A DNA stretch of 11,178 nucleotides from Acanthamoeba sp. SK_2022b (taxonomy: Eukaryota; Discosea; Longamoebia; Acanthamoebidae): the NCBI GenBank assembly GCA_027943245.1, contig JANDJZ010000541.1:1-11178 (forward strand). Reading direction: 5' to 3'. Position 1 is the first letter of the stretch; every line of letters begins with the position of its first letter. Position numbers and translations under genes: made by a program. The notes under the pieces were generated by a model. That model was given only the letters and a program-made list of their open reading frames with translations, searched no databases and was not told where the DNA came from. Shown piece by piece: positions 1 through 7,809 of this stretch.

Positions 1-2
1 GG

Positions 3-338
3 TTTTAAAACCGCGGCCGCCCCCCCCGGCCGGTTCTCCGTGGCCGGCCGGCCGGCTGGCTGTGTGTGTGTGTGTGATGTGAAACGAGTGGTGCATTGTG
101 TGCGCCCATGTGTGCTGAGTTCACCACACGCAACGTCGCACGCCTTGCACGTGCTGCAAGCCCGCTACACACGTTTGAACATTTGTGTTTTCTCGCAGGG
201 ACCAACGCAACAGCGCCGCTCGGTCGCACAACGCCTGCACTACCATGCCTCGCGTCTATCAGGTCTTGTAGAGCGGCTCATGGGGAACACTCCAGTGAAG
301 CTGCGACGTCGCTGCACTAGCGTGCAGGTCGGCTAAGC
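3..338 (+). repeat. Left outer inverted repeat
   Basis: This end segment is matched in reverse complement by 8696-9031 (pairing sum 9034). In order it contains a TTTTAAAACC edge, a GCGGCCGC motif followed by a C8 run, tandem GGCC, a TG tract, and one core unit. The edge, the GC-rich part and the TG tract occur only here and in the partner, so they are border sequences and not generic array modules. The match ends within a base or two of position 3, close to the window start. The true left limit therefore cannot be fixed. Confidence 0.85.
13..76 (+). repeat. GC-rich border with GGCC tract and (TG)8
   Basis: Just inside the left edge are GCGGCCGC, a C8 run, a GGCCGGCCGGCCGG self-complementary tract and (TG)8 at 61-76. 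The mirrored version is at 8958-9021. These sequences are confined to the two borders of the block. Confidence 0.8.
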
Positions 339-671
339 ATCGCTGTGCATTGTGCGTTACGCGAAAAACACGGAGAAACACAAATTTGCGCCTAACGCAC
401 AATGCACAGCGCTGCTCAGCCGACCTGCACGCTAGTGCAGCGACATGGCACCTTCACAGGCATGTGGCCCGCGAGCCGCTCTACAAGGTCTGACAGACGC
501 GAGGCACGGTGGTGCAGGCGTTACGCGACCAAGCGGTGCTGTCGCGTCGGTCCCTGCGAGAAAACCCAAATGTTCAAACGTGTGTAGCGGGCTTGCAGCA
601 CGTGCACGACGTGCGACGTTGCGTGTGGTGCACTCAGCACACATGGGCGCACACAATGCACCACTCGTTTT
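81..671 (+). repeat. Turnaround cassette, direct duplicate of 4927-5515
   Basis: This segment holds one core unit on the plus strand, the hairpin spacer, and one core unit on the minus strand. It aligns at a constant offset of 4844 with 4927-5515, the very centre of the main palindrome, with scattered substitutions (for example the variants around 255-290 and 505-530). Homology stops abruptly at 671/5515. Beyond 671 comes a short unique stretch, and beyond 5515 the main right arm continues. The left boundary is near 83, where a TG tract begins on this copy but a different sequence lies in the other. Confidence 0.88.
342..410. repeat. Second copy of the central hairpin
   Basis: The 18-bp arms 342-359 and 393-410 are perfectly complementary and enclose a 33-nt spacer (360-392). 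The spacer is base-for-base identical to the one at 5204-5236. The arms belong to inverted core units, so this is a small palindrome (81-359 against 393-671) nested at the left end of the larger one. The presence of the same turnaround at two sites 4844 bp apart shows that it was duplicated as a unit. Confidence 0.9.
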
Positions 672-787
672 GCGCCGATATCGTGCATGGTGTTTTCTCC
701 TCATCTCCGACACCACCACCCCCAGACCACGGACCGACCGACCGGAAAAAAAAAACAAAAACCGCAAAGTCCAAAATCTCGCGGCGG
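672..787 (+). other. Unique stretch between two repeat modules
   Basis: Between the end of the turnaround cassette and the core half at 788 lies a stretch largely without a counterpart in the window. It has GATATC, a CACCACCACCCCC run, GACCGACCGACCGG and an A10 run. Its last 20 bases return to the poly-C linker family. No gene is seen. It marks the breakpoint where the cassette copy was joined to the array. Confidence 0.6.
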
Positions 788-1270
788 GGACCACCGGAAC
801 GCCACCGTCTGGTCACACAACGCCTTCACCCACATGCCTTGCGTCTGTCAGACCTTGTAGAGTAGCTCGCAGGGCATATTCGAGTCAAGGTGCCACGTTG
901 CTGCACTAGCGTGCGAGCCGGCTGAGCAGCGCTGGTGCATGTCGTGTCACGCTCAAAACACAAAGCCCGTGGCAGCGACAACACGATGCTGTCAGCGTGC
1001 AACGACCTGTGCATCGCGTGCACCCGTGCCTGGGCAACACGTTGCACTCAACTACGCACGCCGTGCACGCGCTGCAAGCCCGCTACACATGTTTGAACAC
1101 CCGTGTTTTTTGTCGCGCGGGACCAACGCAACAGCACCGCTTGGTCGCACAACGCCTGCACCGACATGCCTCGCGTCTGTCGAGCCTTGTAGAGCGGCTC
1201 GCGGAGCACATGGCAGTGAAGCTGCGACGTCGCTGCACTAGCGTGCAGGTCGGCTAAGCATCGCTGTGCA

Positions 1271-1327
1271 TTTCGTGTCACGCGCAAAACACAAAGCCCA
1301 TGGCAGCGACAACACGATGCCGTCAGC
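1271..1327 (+). repeat. A-rich linker module (representative)
   Basis: This is a linker of about 57 bp containing CACAAAGCCC, TGGCAGCGACAACACGATG and GTCAGC. It joins the end of one core unit to the start of the next. Copies are at 941-999, 1271-1327, 1990-2047, 3255-3310 and 3586-3641, with mirrored copies in the right arm (for example 7143-7198). Confidence 0.8.
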
Positions 1328-1497
1328 GTGCAACGTGTGGTGCATCGCGTGCACCTGTGCCTGGGCAACACGTTGCACTCAGCTAAGCACGCCGTGCACG
1401 TGCTGCAAGCCCGCTACACACGTTTGAACATCCCACACAAAAAACACGGCCAAAACACATGGGCGTCCGGTGACACAAAAACACATGGTGCTAGAGC

Positions 1498-1770
1498 GTG
1501 CAACCTATAGTGCATCGTGTGCAGCTATGTGTGGGGAGCTCATCACACGCAACCACGCACGCTGTGCACGCGCTGCAAGCCCGCTACACACGTTTGAATA
1601 TTTGCGTTTTTCTCGCGGGGACCGACGCGACAGCACCGCTTGGTCGCACAACGCCTGCACCACCGTGCCTCGCGTCTAGTAGGTCTTGTAGAGCGGCTCA
1701 CGGGGCATATAAGAGTGAAGCTGCGACGTCGCTGCACTAGCGTGCAGGTCGGCTAAGCATCGCTGTGCAT
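1498..1770 (+). repeat. Core repeat unit (representative copy)
   Basis: The core unit has two halves. The first half (about 110-120 bp) starts near GTGCAAC, contains paired GTGCAT/GTGCAC motifs and ends at CGCTACACACGTTTGAA. The second half (about 152 bp) begins at GGACC and ends at a conserved GCACTAGCGTGC stretch followed by GTGCAT. Second halves begin or lie at 199-350, 402-554 (minus), 788-940, 1120-1271, 1619-1770, 1839-1990, 2339-2490, 2563-2644 (truncated), 3103-3255, 3435-3586, 3935-4086, 4159-4235 (truncated), 4699-4850 and 5043-5194. Ten further minus-strand copies lie in the right arm (first at 5246-5398, last at 8684-8835). Copies differ by substitutions, with little length change. 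A short variant (788, 1839, 3103, 4699) has a diverged end reading GAGTCAAGGTGCC. Confidence 0.92.
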
Positions 1771-1838
1771 TTCGTGTTACGCAAAAAACATAGCCCCCCC
1801 CCGGGCGCCCAAAAAACACAAAGTCCAAAATCTCGCGG
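1771..1838 (+). repeat. Poly-C linker module (representative)
   Basis: The linker reads TTACGCAAAAAACATAGC, a C9-C10 run, a GC-rich stretch, then an A-rich stretch ending AAAGTCCAAAATCTCGCGG. Plus-strand copies are at 1771-1838, 2491-2562 and 4087-4158, and mirrors are at about 6295-6366, 7891-7962 and 8615-8683. After the C run there are two types: GGGCGCCC here and GCCGCGGCCC in the others. C-run length varies between mirror partners (for example 9 against 10 at 8651-8660). A related AAAGTCCAAAATCTCGCGG end occurs at 766-786 without the C run. Confidence 0.85.
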
Positions 1839-1980
1839 GGACCACCGGAACGCCACCGTCTGGTCGCGCAACGCCTGCACCATTATGACTCGCGTCTGTC
1901 AGACCTTGTAGAGCGGCTCACGGAGCACATTTGAGTCAAGGTGCCACGTTGCTGCACTAGCGTGCGAGCCGGCTGAGCAG

Positions 1981-2520
1981 CGCTGGTGCACGCCGTGTCA
2001 CGCGCAAAACACAAAGCCCGTGGCAGCGACAACACGATGCCGTCAGCGTGCAACGACCTGTGCATCGCGTGCACCTGTGCCTGGGCAACACATTGCACTC
2101 AGCCACGCACGACGTGCACGTGCTGCAAGCCCGCTACACACGTTTGAACATCCCACACAAAAAACACGGCCAAAACACATGGGCGTCTGGTGACACAAAA
2201 ACACATGGTGCTAGAGCGTGCAACCTATAGTGCATCGTGTGCAGCTATGCGTGGGGAGCTCATCACACGCAACCACGCACGCTGTGCACGCGCTGCAAGC
2301 CCGCTACACACGTTTGAATATTTGCGTTTTTCTCGCAGGGACCGACGCGACAGCACCGCTTGGTCGCACAACGCCTGCACTACCGTGCCTCGCGTCTGTC
2401 AGACCTTGTAGAGCGGCTCACGAAGCACACGCCAGTGAAGCTGCGACGACGCTGCACTAGCGTGCAGGTCGGCTAAGCATCGCTGTGCATTTCGTGTTAC
2501 GCAAAAAACATAGCCCCCCC
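1981..2520 (+). repeat. Second copy of 720-bp-period direct repeat
   Basis: This partner of 1261-1800 also opens the larger 1.6-kb repeat. A third, more diverged relative lies at about 3586-4117. In that relative the short CCCACACAAAAAACACGG stretch is changed to a CGACACAAACACAC version, and a core first half has GCGCCCATGTGTG in place of GCAGCTATGCGTG. Confidence 0.88.
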
Positions 2521-2643
2521 CCGCCGCGGCCCAAAAAAAACACAAAGTCCAAAATCTCGCGGGGACGACCGGCGCGCCGCCTGGTCGCGCAACGCCTGCA
2601 CCAAAACAACTCGCGTCTGTCAGGTCTTGTAGAGCGTCTCAAG

Positions 2644-3102
2644 GGCATGCTTGTGTACGGTCATGACATGTTGTGACGATAGCGTGCAAGGGCGCTGGCG
2701 CGTCGCCGAGTTTGCTAGGGGGCTCACGCCACTTGCCATTGAAGCGCCACCGCACGTTGAGTACGTACTCTCTCTCTCGCTCTCGGCTGCGGCAACCCCG
2801 ACTACTACGACTACCTACCTACCTACCTACCTACCAGGTAGTATGCGGGGGGCGGGGGGATGAACAAGCGGCGTGGCGCGAGCCCCCTAGGTAGGCTTCT
2901 CTCCCCGCCCCGACCGTACCACACGAGCTGGGGGGCTGCCCGTGTGGGTACGCGGCGACCGCACGGGGGAAAGCACGGGGTGTGGTGCTCTCGACCCCCT
3001 GAGGTGGCCCCTTATATATATGGCTTCGGGACGTCTGCTCCCTTTGCCTCGCATTTTTGCTTTCTCCGGCCGGAGTTTGCAAAACGGCCGCGACCGATAG
3101 GG
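2644..3102 (+). repeat. TATA element, copy 1 (plus)
   Basis: This roughly 460-bp module interrupts and replaces part of a core unit. Reading inward, it has GTCATGAC, then a 16-bp inverted repeat (2715-2730 with 2875-2890, 15 of 16 paired plus one wobble). The inverted repeat encloses the perfect palindrome GAGTACGTACTC (2759-2770), a CT tract, (CTAC)6 at 2811-2834 and a small hairpin CTACCAGGTAG. Downstream come an imperfect hairpin around 2907-2952 (CGTACCACACG with CGTGTGGGTACG), a TATA-like box at 3013-3021, and the palindrome CTCCGGCCGGAG at 3064-3075. It fuses to a core second half at about 3103. No coding potential is recognised. Confidence 0.8.
3013..3078 (+). promoter_or_regulatory. 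Putative core promoter segment 1
   Basis: TATATATAT at 3013-3021 begins a 66-bp segment that also holds GGCTTCGGGACGTCT, a pyrimidine-rich CTCCCTTTGCC run and the palindrome CTCCGGCCGGAG. The segment is kept nearly unchanged in five places, although the upstream sequence differs in the fifth. This points to the segment itself as the conserved unit. A TATA box would place a start roughly 25-35 bp downstream, in the pyrimidine run. The first downstream ATG (3109) opens only a 29-codon frame. Promoter function is inferred from the motif alone. Confidence 0.4.
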
Positions 3103-4235
3103 AGACCAATGCAACAGCACCGCTTGGTCGCGCAACGGCTGCACCTACATGCCTCGCGTCTGTCAGACTTTGTAGAGCGGCTCACGGAGCACATTTGAGT
3201 CAAGGTGCCACGTTGCTGCACTAGCGTGCGAGCCGGCTGAGCAGCGCTGGTGCATGTCGTGTCACGCGGAAAACACAAAGCCCGTGGCAGCGACAACACG
3301 ATGCTGTCAGCGTGCAACGACCTATGCATCGCGTGCACCTGTGTCTGGGCAACACGTTGCATGCAGCCACGCACGCCGTGAACGTGCTGCAAGCCCGCTA
3401 CGCATGTTTGAACACCCGTGTTTTTTGTTGTGTGGGACCAACGCAACAGCACCGCTTGTTCGCACAATGCCTGCACCGCCATGCTTCGCGTCTAGTAGGT
3501 CTTGTAGAGCGGCTCACGGAGCACACGGCAGTGAAGCTGCGACGTCGCTGCACTAGCGTGCAGGTCGGCTAAGCATCGCTGTGCATTTCGTGTTATGCGG
3601 AAAACACAAAGCCCATGGCAGCGACAACACGATGCCGTCAGCGTGCAACGACCTGTGCATCGCATGCGCCTGTGTCTGGGCAACACATTGCACTCAGCTA
3701 AGCACGCCGTGCACGTGCTGCAAGCCCGCTACACACGTTTGAACATCGACACAAACACACACGGCTAAAAACACATGGGCGTCCGGTGACACAAAAACAC
3801 ATGGTGCTAGAGCGTGCAACCTATAGTGCATCGTGTGCGCCCATGTGTGCTGAGTTCATCACACGCAACCACGCACGCCGTGCATGCGCTGCAAGCCCGC
3901 TACACACGTTTGAATATTTGCGTTTTTCTCGCGGGGACCGACGCGACAGCACCGCTTGGTCGCACAACGCCTGCACCACCGTGCCTCGCGTCTAGTAGGT
4001 CTTGTAGAGCGGCTCATGGAGCACATGAGAGTGAAGCTGCGACGTCGCTGCACTAGCGTGCAGGTCGGCTGAGCATCGCTGTGCATTTTGTGTTACGCAA
4101 AAAACATAGCCCCCCCCCCGCCGCGGCCCAAAAAAAACACAAAGTCCAAAATCTCGCGGGACGACCCGAACGCGCCGCCTGGTCACGCAATGGCTGCACC
4201 AGCGCACCTCGCATGCAGCAGGCCTTGTAGAGCAA

Positions 4236-4698
4236 CTCGTGGGCATGCTCATACATGCCATGACATGTTGTGACGCTAGCGTGCAAGGGCGCTGGCGCGT
4301 CGCCGAGTTTGCTAGGGGGCTCGCGCCACATGTAGTTGAAGCGCCACCGCACGTTGAGTACGTACTCTCTCGCTCTCGGCTGCGGCAACCCCGACTACTA
4401 CTATACTTACGACTACGACTACTACCACCTACTACTAGTAGTAGTCGTAGTAGTAGTAGGGGAAGCGGCGCGAGCCCCCTAGGTAGGCTTCTCTCCCCGC
4501 CCCGACCGTACCACACGAGCTGGGGGGCTGCCCGTGTGGGTACGTGGCGACCGCACGGGGGAAAGCACGGGGTGTGGTGCTCTCGACCCCCTGAGGTGGC
4601 CCCTTATATATATGGCTTCGGGACGTCTGCTCCCTTTGCCTCGTATTTTTGCTTTCTCCGGCCGGAGTTTGCAAAACGGCCGGCCGCGACCGATAGAG
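4236..4698 (+). repeat. TATA element, copy 2 (plus)
   Basis: The layout matches copy 1. The 16-bp inverted repeat (4312-4327 with 4467-4482) is perfect here. Its interior differs: a CTA-type microsatellite forms its own dyad, with a perfect 12-bp stem 4413-4424 with 4439-4450. GAGTACGTACTC is retained at 4356-4367, the TATA-like box is at 4605-4613, and CTCCGGCCGGAG follows. A stretch unique to copy 1 between the microsatellite and the right stem (around 2842-2870, a G-rich run then TGAACAAG) is absent here. Confidence 0.8.
4605..4670 (+). promoter_or_regulatory. Putative core promoter segment 2
   Basis: This is the same 66-bp segment as at 3013, with one base change (GTATTTTT in place of GCATTTTT). 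It points toward the main palindrome centre. The first downstream ATG (4705) opens a 29-codon frame equivalent to the one at 3109 but with three amino-acid changes against two silent ones, so there is no sign of protein-level constraint. Confidence 0.4.
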
Positions 4699-5185
4699 GG
4701 ACCAATGCAACCGCGCCGTCTGGTCGCGCAACAGCTGCACCTACATGCCTCGCGTCTGTCAGACTTTGTAGAGCGGCTCACGGAGCACATTTGAGTCAAG
4801 GTGCCACGTTGCTGCGCTAGCGTGCGAGCCGGCTGAGCAGCGCTGGTGCACCTTGTCGTCGTGTCACGGCGGCGATGGGCCCCACACACACACCAAAAAA
4901 ACACACAACATGGTGCTAGAGCGTGCAACGAGTGGTGCATTGTGTGCGCCCATGTGTGCTGAGTTCACCACACGCAACGTCGCACGCCTTGCACGTGCTG
5001 CAAGCCCGCTACACACGTTTGAACATTTGGGTTTTCTCGCAGGGACCAACGCAACAGCGCCGCTTGGTCGCACAACGCCTGCACTACCATGCCTCGCGTC
5101 TAGTAGGTCTTGTAGAGCGGCTCACGGGGCACACTCTAGTGAAGCTGCGACGTCGCTGCACTAGCGTGCAGGTCGGCTGAGCATC

Positions 5186-5254
5186 GCTGTGCATTGTGCG
5201 TTACGCGAAAAACACGGAGAAACACAAATTTGCGCCTAACGCACAATGCACAGC
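5186..5254. repeat. Hairpin at the centre of the main palindrome
   Basis: An 18-bp perfect inverted repeat (5186-5203 with 5237-5254) encloses a 33-nt spacer at 5204-5236. The spacer is asymmetric and A-rich on the plus strand, with only a short self-complementary edge (CGCGAAA near one end, TTTGCGC near the other). The stem continues outward for some 40 further bases with a few mismatches, because the flanking core units are themselves inverted. A single-stranded or cruciform turn is therefore possible here. The asymmetric spacer is typical of palindromes that persist in genomes, because it reduces hairpin instability. The same spacer is found at 360-392. Confidence 0.9.
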
Positions 5255-5741
5255 GCTGCTCAGCCGACCTGCACGCTAGTGCAGCGACATGGCACCTTCA
5301 CAGGCATGTGGCCCGCGAGCCGCTCTACAAGGTCTGACAGACGCGAGGCACGCTGGTGTAGCCGTTGTGCGACCAAGCGGTGCTGTCGCGTCGGTCCCTG
5401 CGAGAAAACCCAAATGTTCAAACGTGTGTAGCGGGCTTGCAGCACGTGCAAGGCGTGCGACGTTGCGTGTGGTGAACTCAGCACACATGGGCGCACACAA
5501 TGCACCACTCGTTGCACGCTCTAGCACCATGTTGTGTGTTTTTTTGGTGTGTGTGTGGGGCCCATCGCCGCCGTGACACGACGACAAGGTGCACCAGCGC
5601 TGCTCAGCCGGCTCGCACGCTAGCGCAGCAACGTGGCACCTTGACTCAAATGTGCTCCGTGAGCCGCTCTACAAAGTCTGACAGACGCGAGGCATGTAGG
5701 TGCAGCTGTTGCGCGACCAGACGGCGCGGTTGCATTGGTCC

Positions 5742-6217
5742 CTCTATCGGTCGCGGCCGGCCGTTTTGCAAACTCCGGCCGGAGAAAGCAAAAATACGAG
5801 GCAAAGGGAGCAGACGTCCCGAAGCCATATATATAAGGGGCCACCTCAGGGGGTCGAGAGCACCACACCCCGTGCTTTCCCCCGTGCGGTCGCCACGTAC
5901 CCACACGGGCAGCCCCCCAGCTCGTGTGGTACGGTCGGGGAGGGGAGAGAAGCCTACCTAGGGGGCTCGCGCCGCTTCCCCTACTACTACGACTACTACT
6001 ACTACTACGACTACTACTAGTAGTAGGTGGGAGTAGTCGTAGTCGTAAGTATAGTAGTAGTCGGGGTTGCCGCAGCCGAGAGCGAGAGAGTACGTACTCA
6101 ACGTGCGGTGGCGCTTCAACTACATGTGGCGCGAGCCCCCTAGCAACCTCGGCGACGCGCCAGCGCCCTTGCACGCTAGCGTCACAACATGTCATGGCAT
6201 GTATGAGCATGCCCACG
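5742..6217 (-). repeat. TATA element, copy 2 mirror (minus)
   Basis: This is the reverse complement of 4236-4698, with the microsatellite lengthened by 15 bp (near 5985-6050), one base change in the G-rich run near 5940 and one near 6150. The outer 16-bp stem is preserved. The combination of a variable interior and an invariant stem is the same as between copies 1 and 2. Confidence 0.8.
5770..5835 (-). promoter_or_regulatory. Putative core promoter segment 2 mirror
   Basis: This is the exact mirror of 4605-4670, with the TATA-like box at 5827-5835 on the minus strand. It points toward the palindrome centre and so converges with 4605-4670 across about 1.1 kb of inverted core units. Confidence 0.4.
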
Positions 6218-7350
6218 AGTTGCTCTACAAGGCCTGCTGCATGCGAGGTGCGCTGGTGCAGCCATTGCGTGACCAGGCGGCGCGTTCCGGTCGTCCCGCG
6301 AGATTTTGGACTTTGTGTTTTTTTTGGGCCGCGGCGGGGGGGGCTATGTTTTTTGCGTAACACAAAATGCACAGCGATGCTCAGCCGACCTGCACGCTAG
6401 TGCAGCGACGTCGCAGCTTCACTCTCATGTGCTCCATGAGCCGCTCTACAAGACCTACTAGACGCGAGGCACGGTGGTGCAGGCGTTGTGCGACCAAGCG
6501 GTGCTGTCGCGTCGGTCCCCGCGAGAAAAACGCAAATATTCAAACGTGTGTAGCGGGCTTGCAGCGCATGCACGGCGTGCGTGGTTGCGTGTGATGAACT
6601 CAGCACACATGGGCGCACACGATGCACTATAGGTTGCACGCTCTAGCACCATGTGTTTTTGTGTCACCGGACGCCCATGTGTTTTTAGCCGTGTGTGTTT
6701 GTGTCGATGTTCAAACGTGTGTAGCGGGCTTGCAGCACGTGCACGGCGTGCTTAGCTGAGTGCAATGTGTTGCCCAGACACAGGCGCATGCGATGCACAG
6801 GTCGTTGCACGCTGACGGCATCGTGTTGTCGCTGCCATGGGCTTTGTGTTTTCCGCATAACACGAAATGCACAGCGATGCTTAGCCGACCTGCACGCTAG
6901 TGCAGCGACGTCGCAGCTTCACTGCCGTGTGCTCCGTGAGCCGCTCTACAAGACCTACTAGACGCGAAGCATGGCGGTGCAGGCATTGTGCGAACAAGCG
7001 GTGCTGTTGCGTTGGTCCCACACAACAAAAAACACGGGTGTTCAAACATGCGTAGCGGGCTTGCAGCACGTTCACGGCGTGCGTGGCTGCATGCAACGTG
7101 TTGCCCAGACACAGGTGCACGCGATGCATAGGTCGTTGCACGCTGACAGCATCGTGTTGTCGCTGCCACGGGCTTTGTGTTTTCCGCGTGACACGACATG
7201 CACCAGCGCTGCTCAGCCGGCTCGCACGCTAGTGCAGCAACGTGGCACCTTGACTCAAATGTGCTCCGTGAGCCGCTCTACAAAGTCTGACAGACGCGAG
7301 GCATGTAGGTGCAGCCGTTGCGCGACCAAGCGGTGCTGTTGCATTGGTCT

Positions 7351-7809
7351 CCCTATCGGTCGCGGCCGTTTTGCAAACTCCGGCCGGAGAAAGCAAAAAT
7401 GCGAGGCAAAGGGAGCAGACGTCCCGAAGCCATATATATAAGGGGCCACCTCAGGGGGTCGAGAGCACCACACCCCGTGCTTTCCCCCGTGCGGTCGCCG
7501 CGTACCCACACGGGCAGCCCCCCAGCTCGTGTGGTACGGTCGGGGCGGGGAGAGAAGCCTACCTAGGGGGCTCGCGCCACGCCGCTTGTTCATCCCCCCG
7601 CCCCCCGCATACTACCTGGTAGGTAGGTAGGTAGGTAGGTAGTCGTAGTAGTCGGGGTTGCCGCAGCCGAGAGCGAGAGAGAGAGTACGTACTCAACGTG
7701 CGGTGGCGCTTCAATGGCAAGTGGCGTGAGCCCCCTAGCAAACTCGGCGACGCGCCAGCGCCCTTGCACGCTATCGTCACAACATGTCATGACCGTACAC
7801 AAGCATGCC
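7351..7809 (-). repeat. TATA element, copy 1 mirror (minus)
   Basis: This is the reverse complement of 2644-3102, with the GGTA-type tract at the mirrored position (about 7619-7642). All landmarks are conserved, including the TATA-like box at 7432-7440. Confidence 0.8.
7375..7440 (-). promoter_or_regulatory. Putative core promoter segment 1 mirror
   Basis: This is the mirror of 3013-3078, with the TATA-like box at 7432-7440 on the minus strand. It also points inward. The four internal copies thus form two convergent pairs. Confidence 0.4.

Larger units (their letters stand above)
1261..1800 (+). repeat. First copy of 720-bp-period direct repeat
   Basis: This stretch aligns without gaps with 1981-2520 at an offset of exactly 720. 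It includes an A-rich linker (CACAAAGCCC), a core first half that ends in a CACAAAAAACACGG tract, a full core unit, and the start of a poly-C linker. About a dozen substitutions separate the copies. Just after 1800 they part: this copy has CCGGGCGCCC where the other has CCGCCGCGGC. Confidence 0.9.
1990..3255 (+). repeat. 1.6-kb higher-order repeat, copy I (left arm)
   Basis: The module order is A-rich linker, core first half, full core unit, poly-C linker, truncated core half, TATA element, variant core half. It aligns with 3586-4850 at an offset of about 1592-1600, with the main differences in the microsatellite inside the TATA element. Mirror copies lie at 7198-8463 and 5590-6867. The next module after this copy is another A-rich linker plus core unit (3256-3586), which copy II lacks. 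Confidence 0.85.
3586..4850 (+). repeat. 1.6-kb higher-order repeat, copy II (left arm)
   Basis: The module series is the same as in 1990-3255. The TATA box lies 1592 bp after the one in copy I. Differences include a CTA-type palindromic microsatellite in place of a CTAC tract, GGCCGGCC in place of GGCC near 4678, and a different stretch at 4851-4925 (CACACACACACC and CACCAAAAAAACAC) that leads into the central cassette. Confidence 0.85.
1706..5203 (+). repeat. Left arm of main inverted repeat
   Basis: This roughly 3.5-kb arm pairs with 5237-8749 in reverse complement. From about 1883 to 4090 the pairing sum stays at 10453 and every stretch I compared was identical to its partner. Around 4090-4500 there are point differences: one base near 4170, one near 4305, and one in the C/G-rich run near 4497. 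There is also a two-base poly-C difference near 4120 and a 15-bp shorter TAG-type microsatellite near 4450. The innermost 150-190 bp differ much more from the partner. Outer homology ends near 1706, inside the core unit. The module order from outside in is core unit, poly-C linker, core half, A-rich linker, core units, poly-C linker, truncated core half, TATA element, then the same series again. Confidence 0.92.
5590..6867 (-). repeat. 1.6-kb higher-order repeat, inverted copy of copy II
   Basis: This is the reverse complement of 3586-4850. It is 13 bp longer because of a 15-bp longer TAG-type microsatellite and a poly-G run two bases shorter. A few single-base differences separate it from its partner, mostly between 5930 and 6300. 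It is therefore not a literal copy of the other strand, which argues against a simple assembly reflection. Confidence 0.88.

Noticed and set aside
184..200. Splice-acceptor-like TTTTCTCGCAGG in core units
   Set aside because: The AG is lost in many copies (TCTCGCGGGG) and there is no matching donor or coding exon. It is more likely a chance match.
5204..5236. Palindrome as a plain assembly or chimeric-read artefact
   Set aside because: It is not fully excluded. The arms differ by substitutions and by 15-bp and 2-bp length changes, and diverge most at the centre, which a simple fold-back artefact would not produce. Long spanning reads are still the decisive test.
5620..6372. 250-codon minus-strand frame, the longest in the window
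   Set aside because: It runs through the TATA element, the microsatellite and the poly-C linker. In its mirror copy on the left arm the frame is broken by the 15-bp and 2-bp length differences (only 193 codons remain at 4239-4820). It has no recognisable domain.
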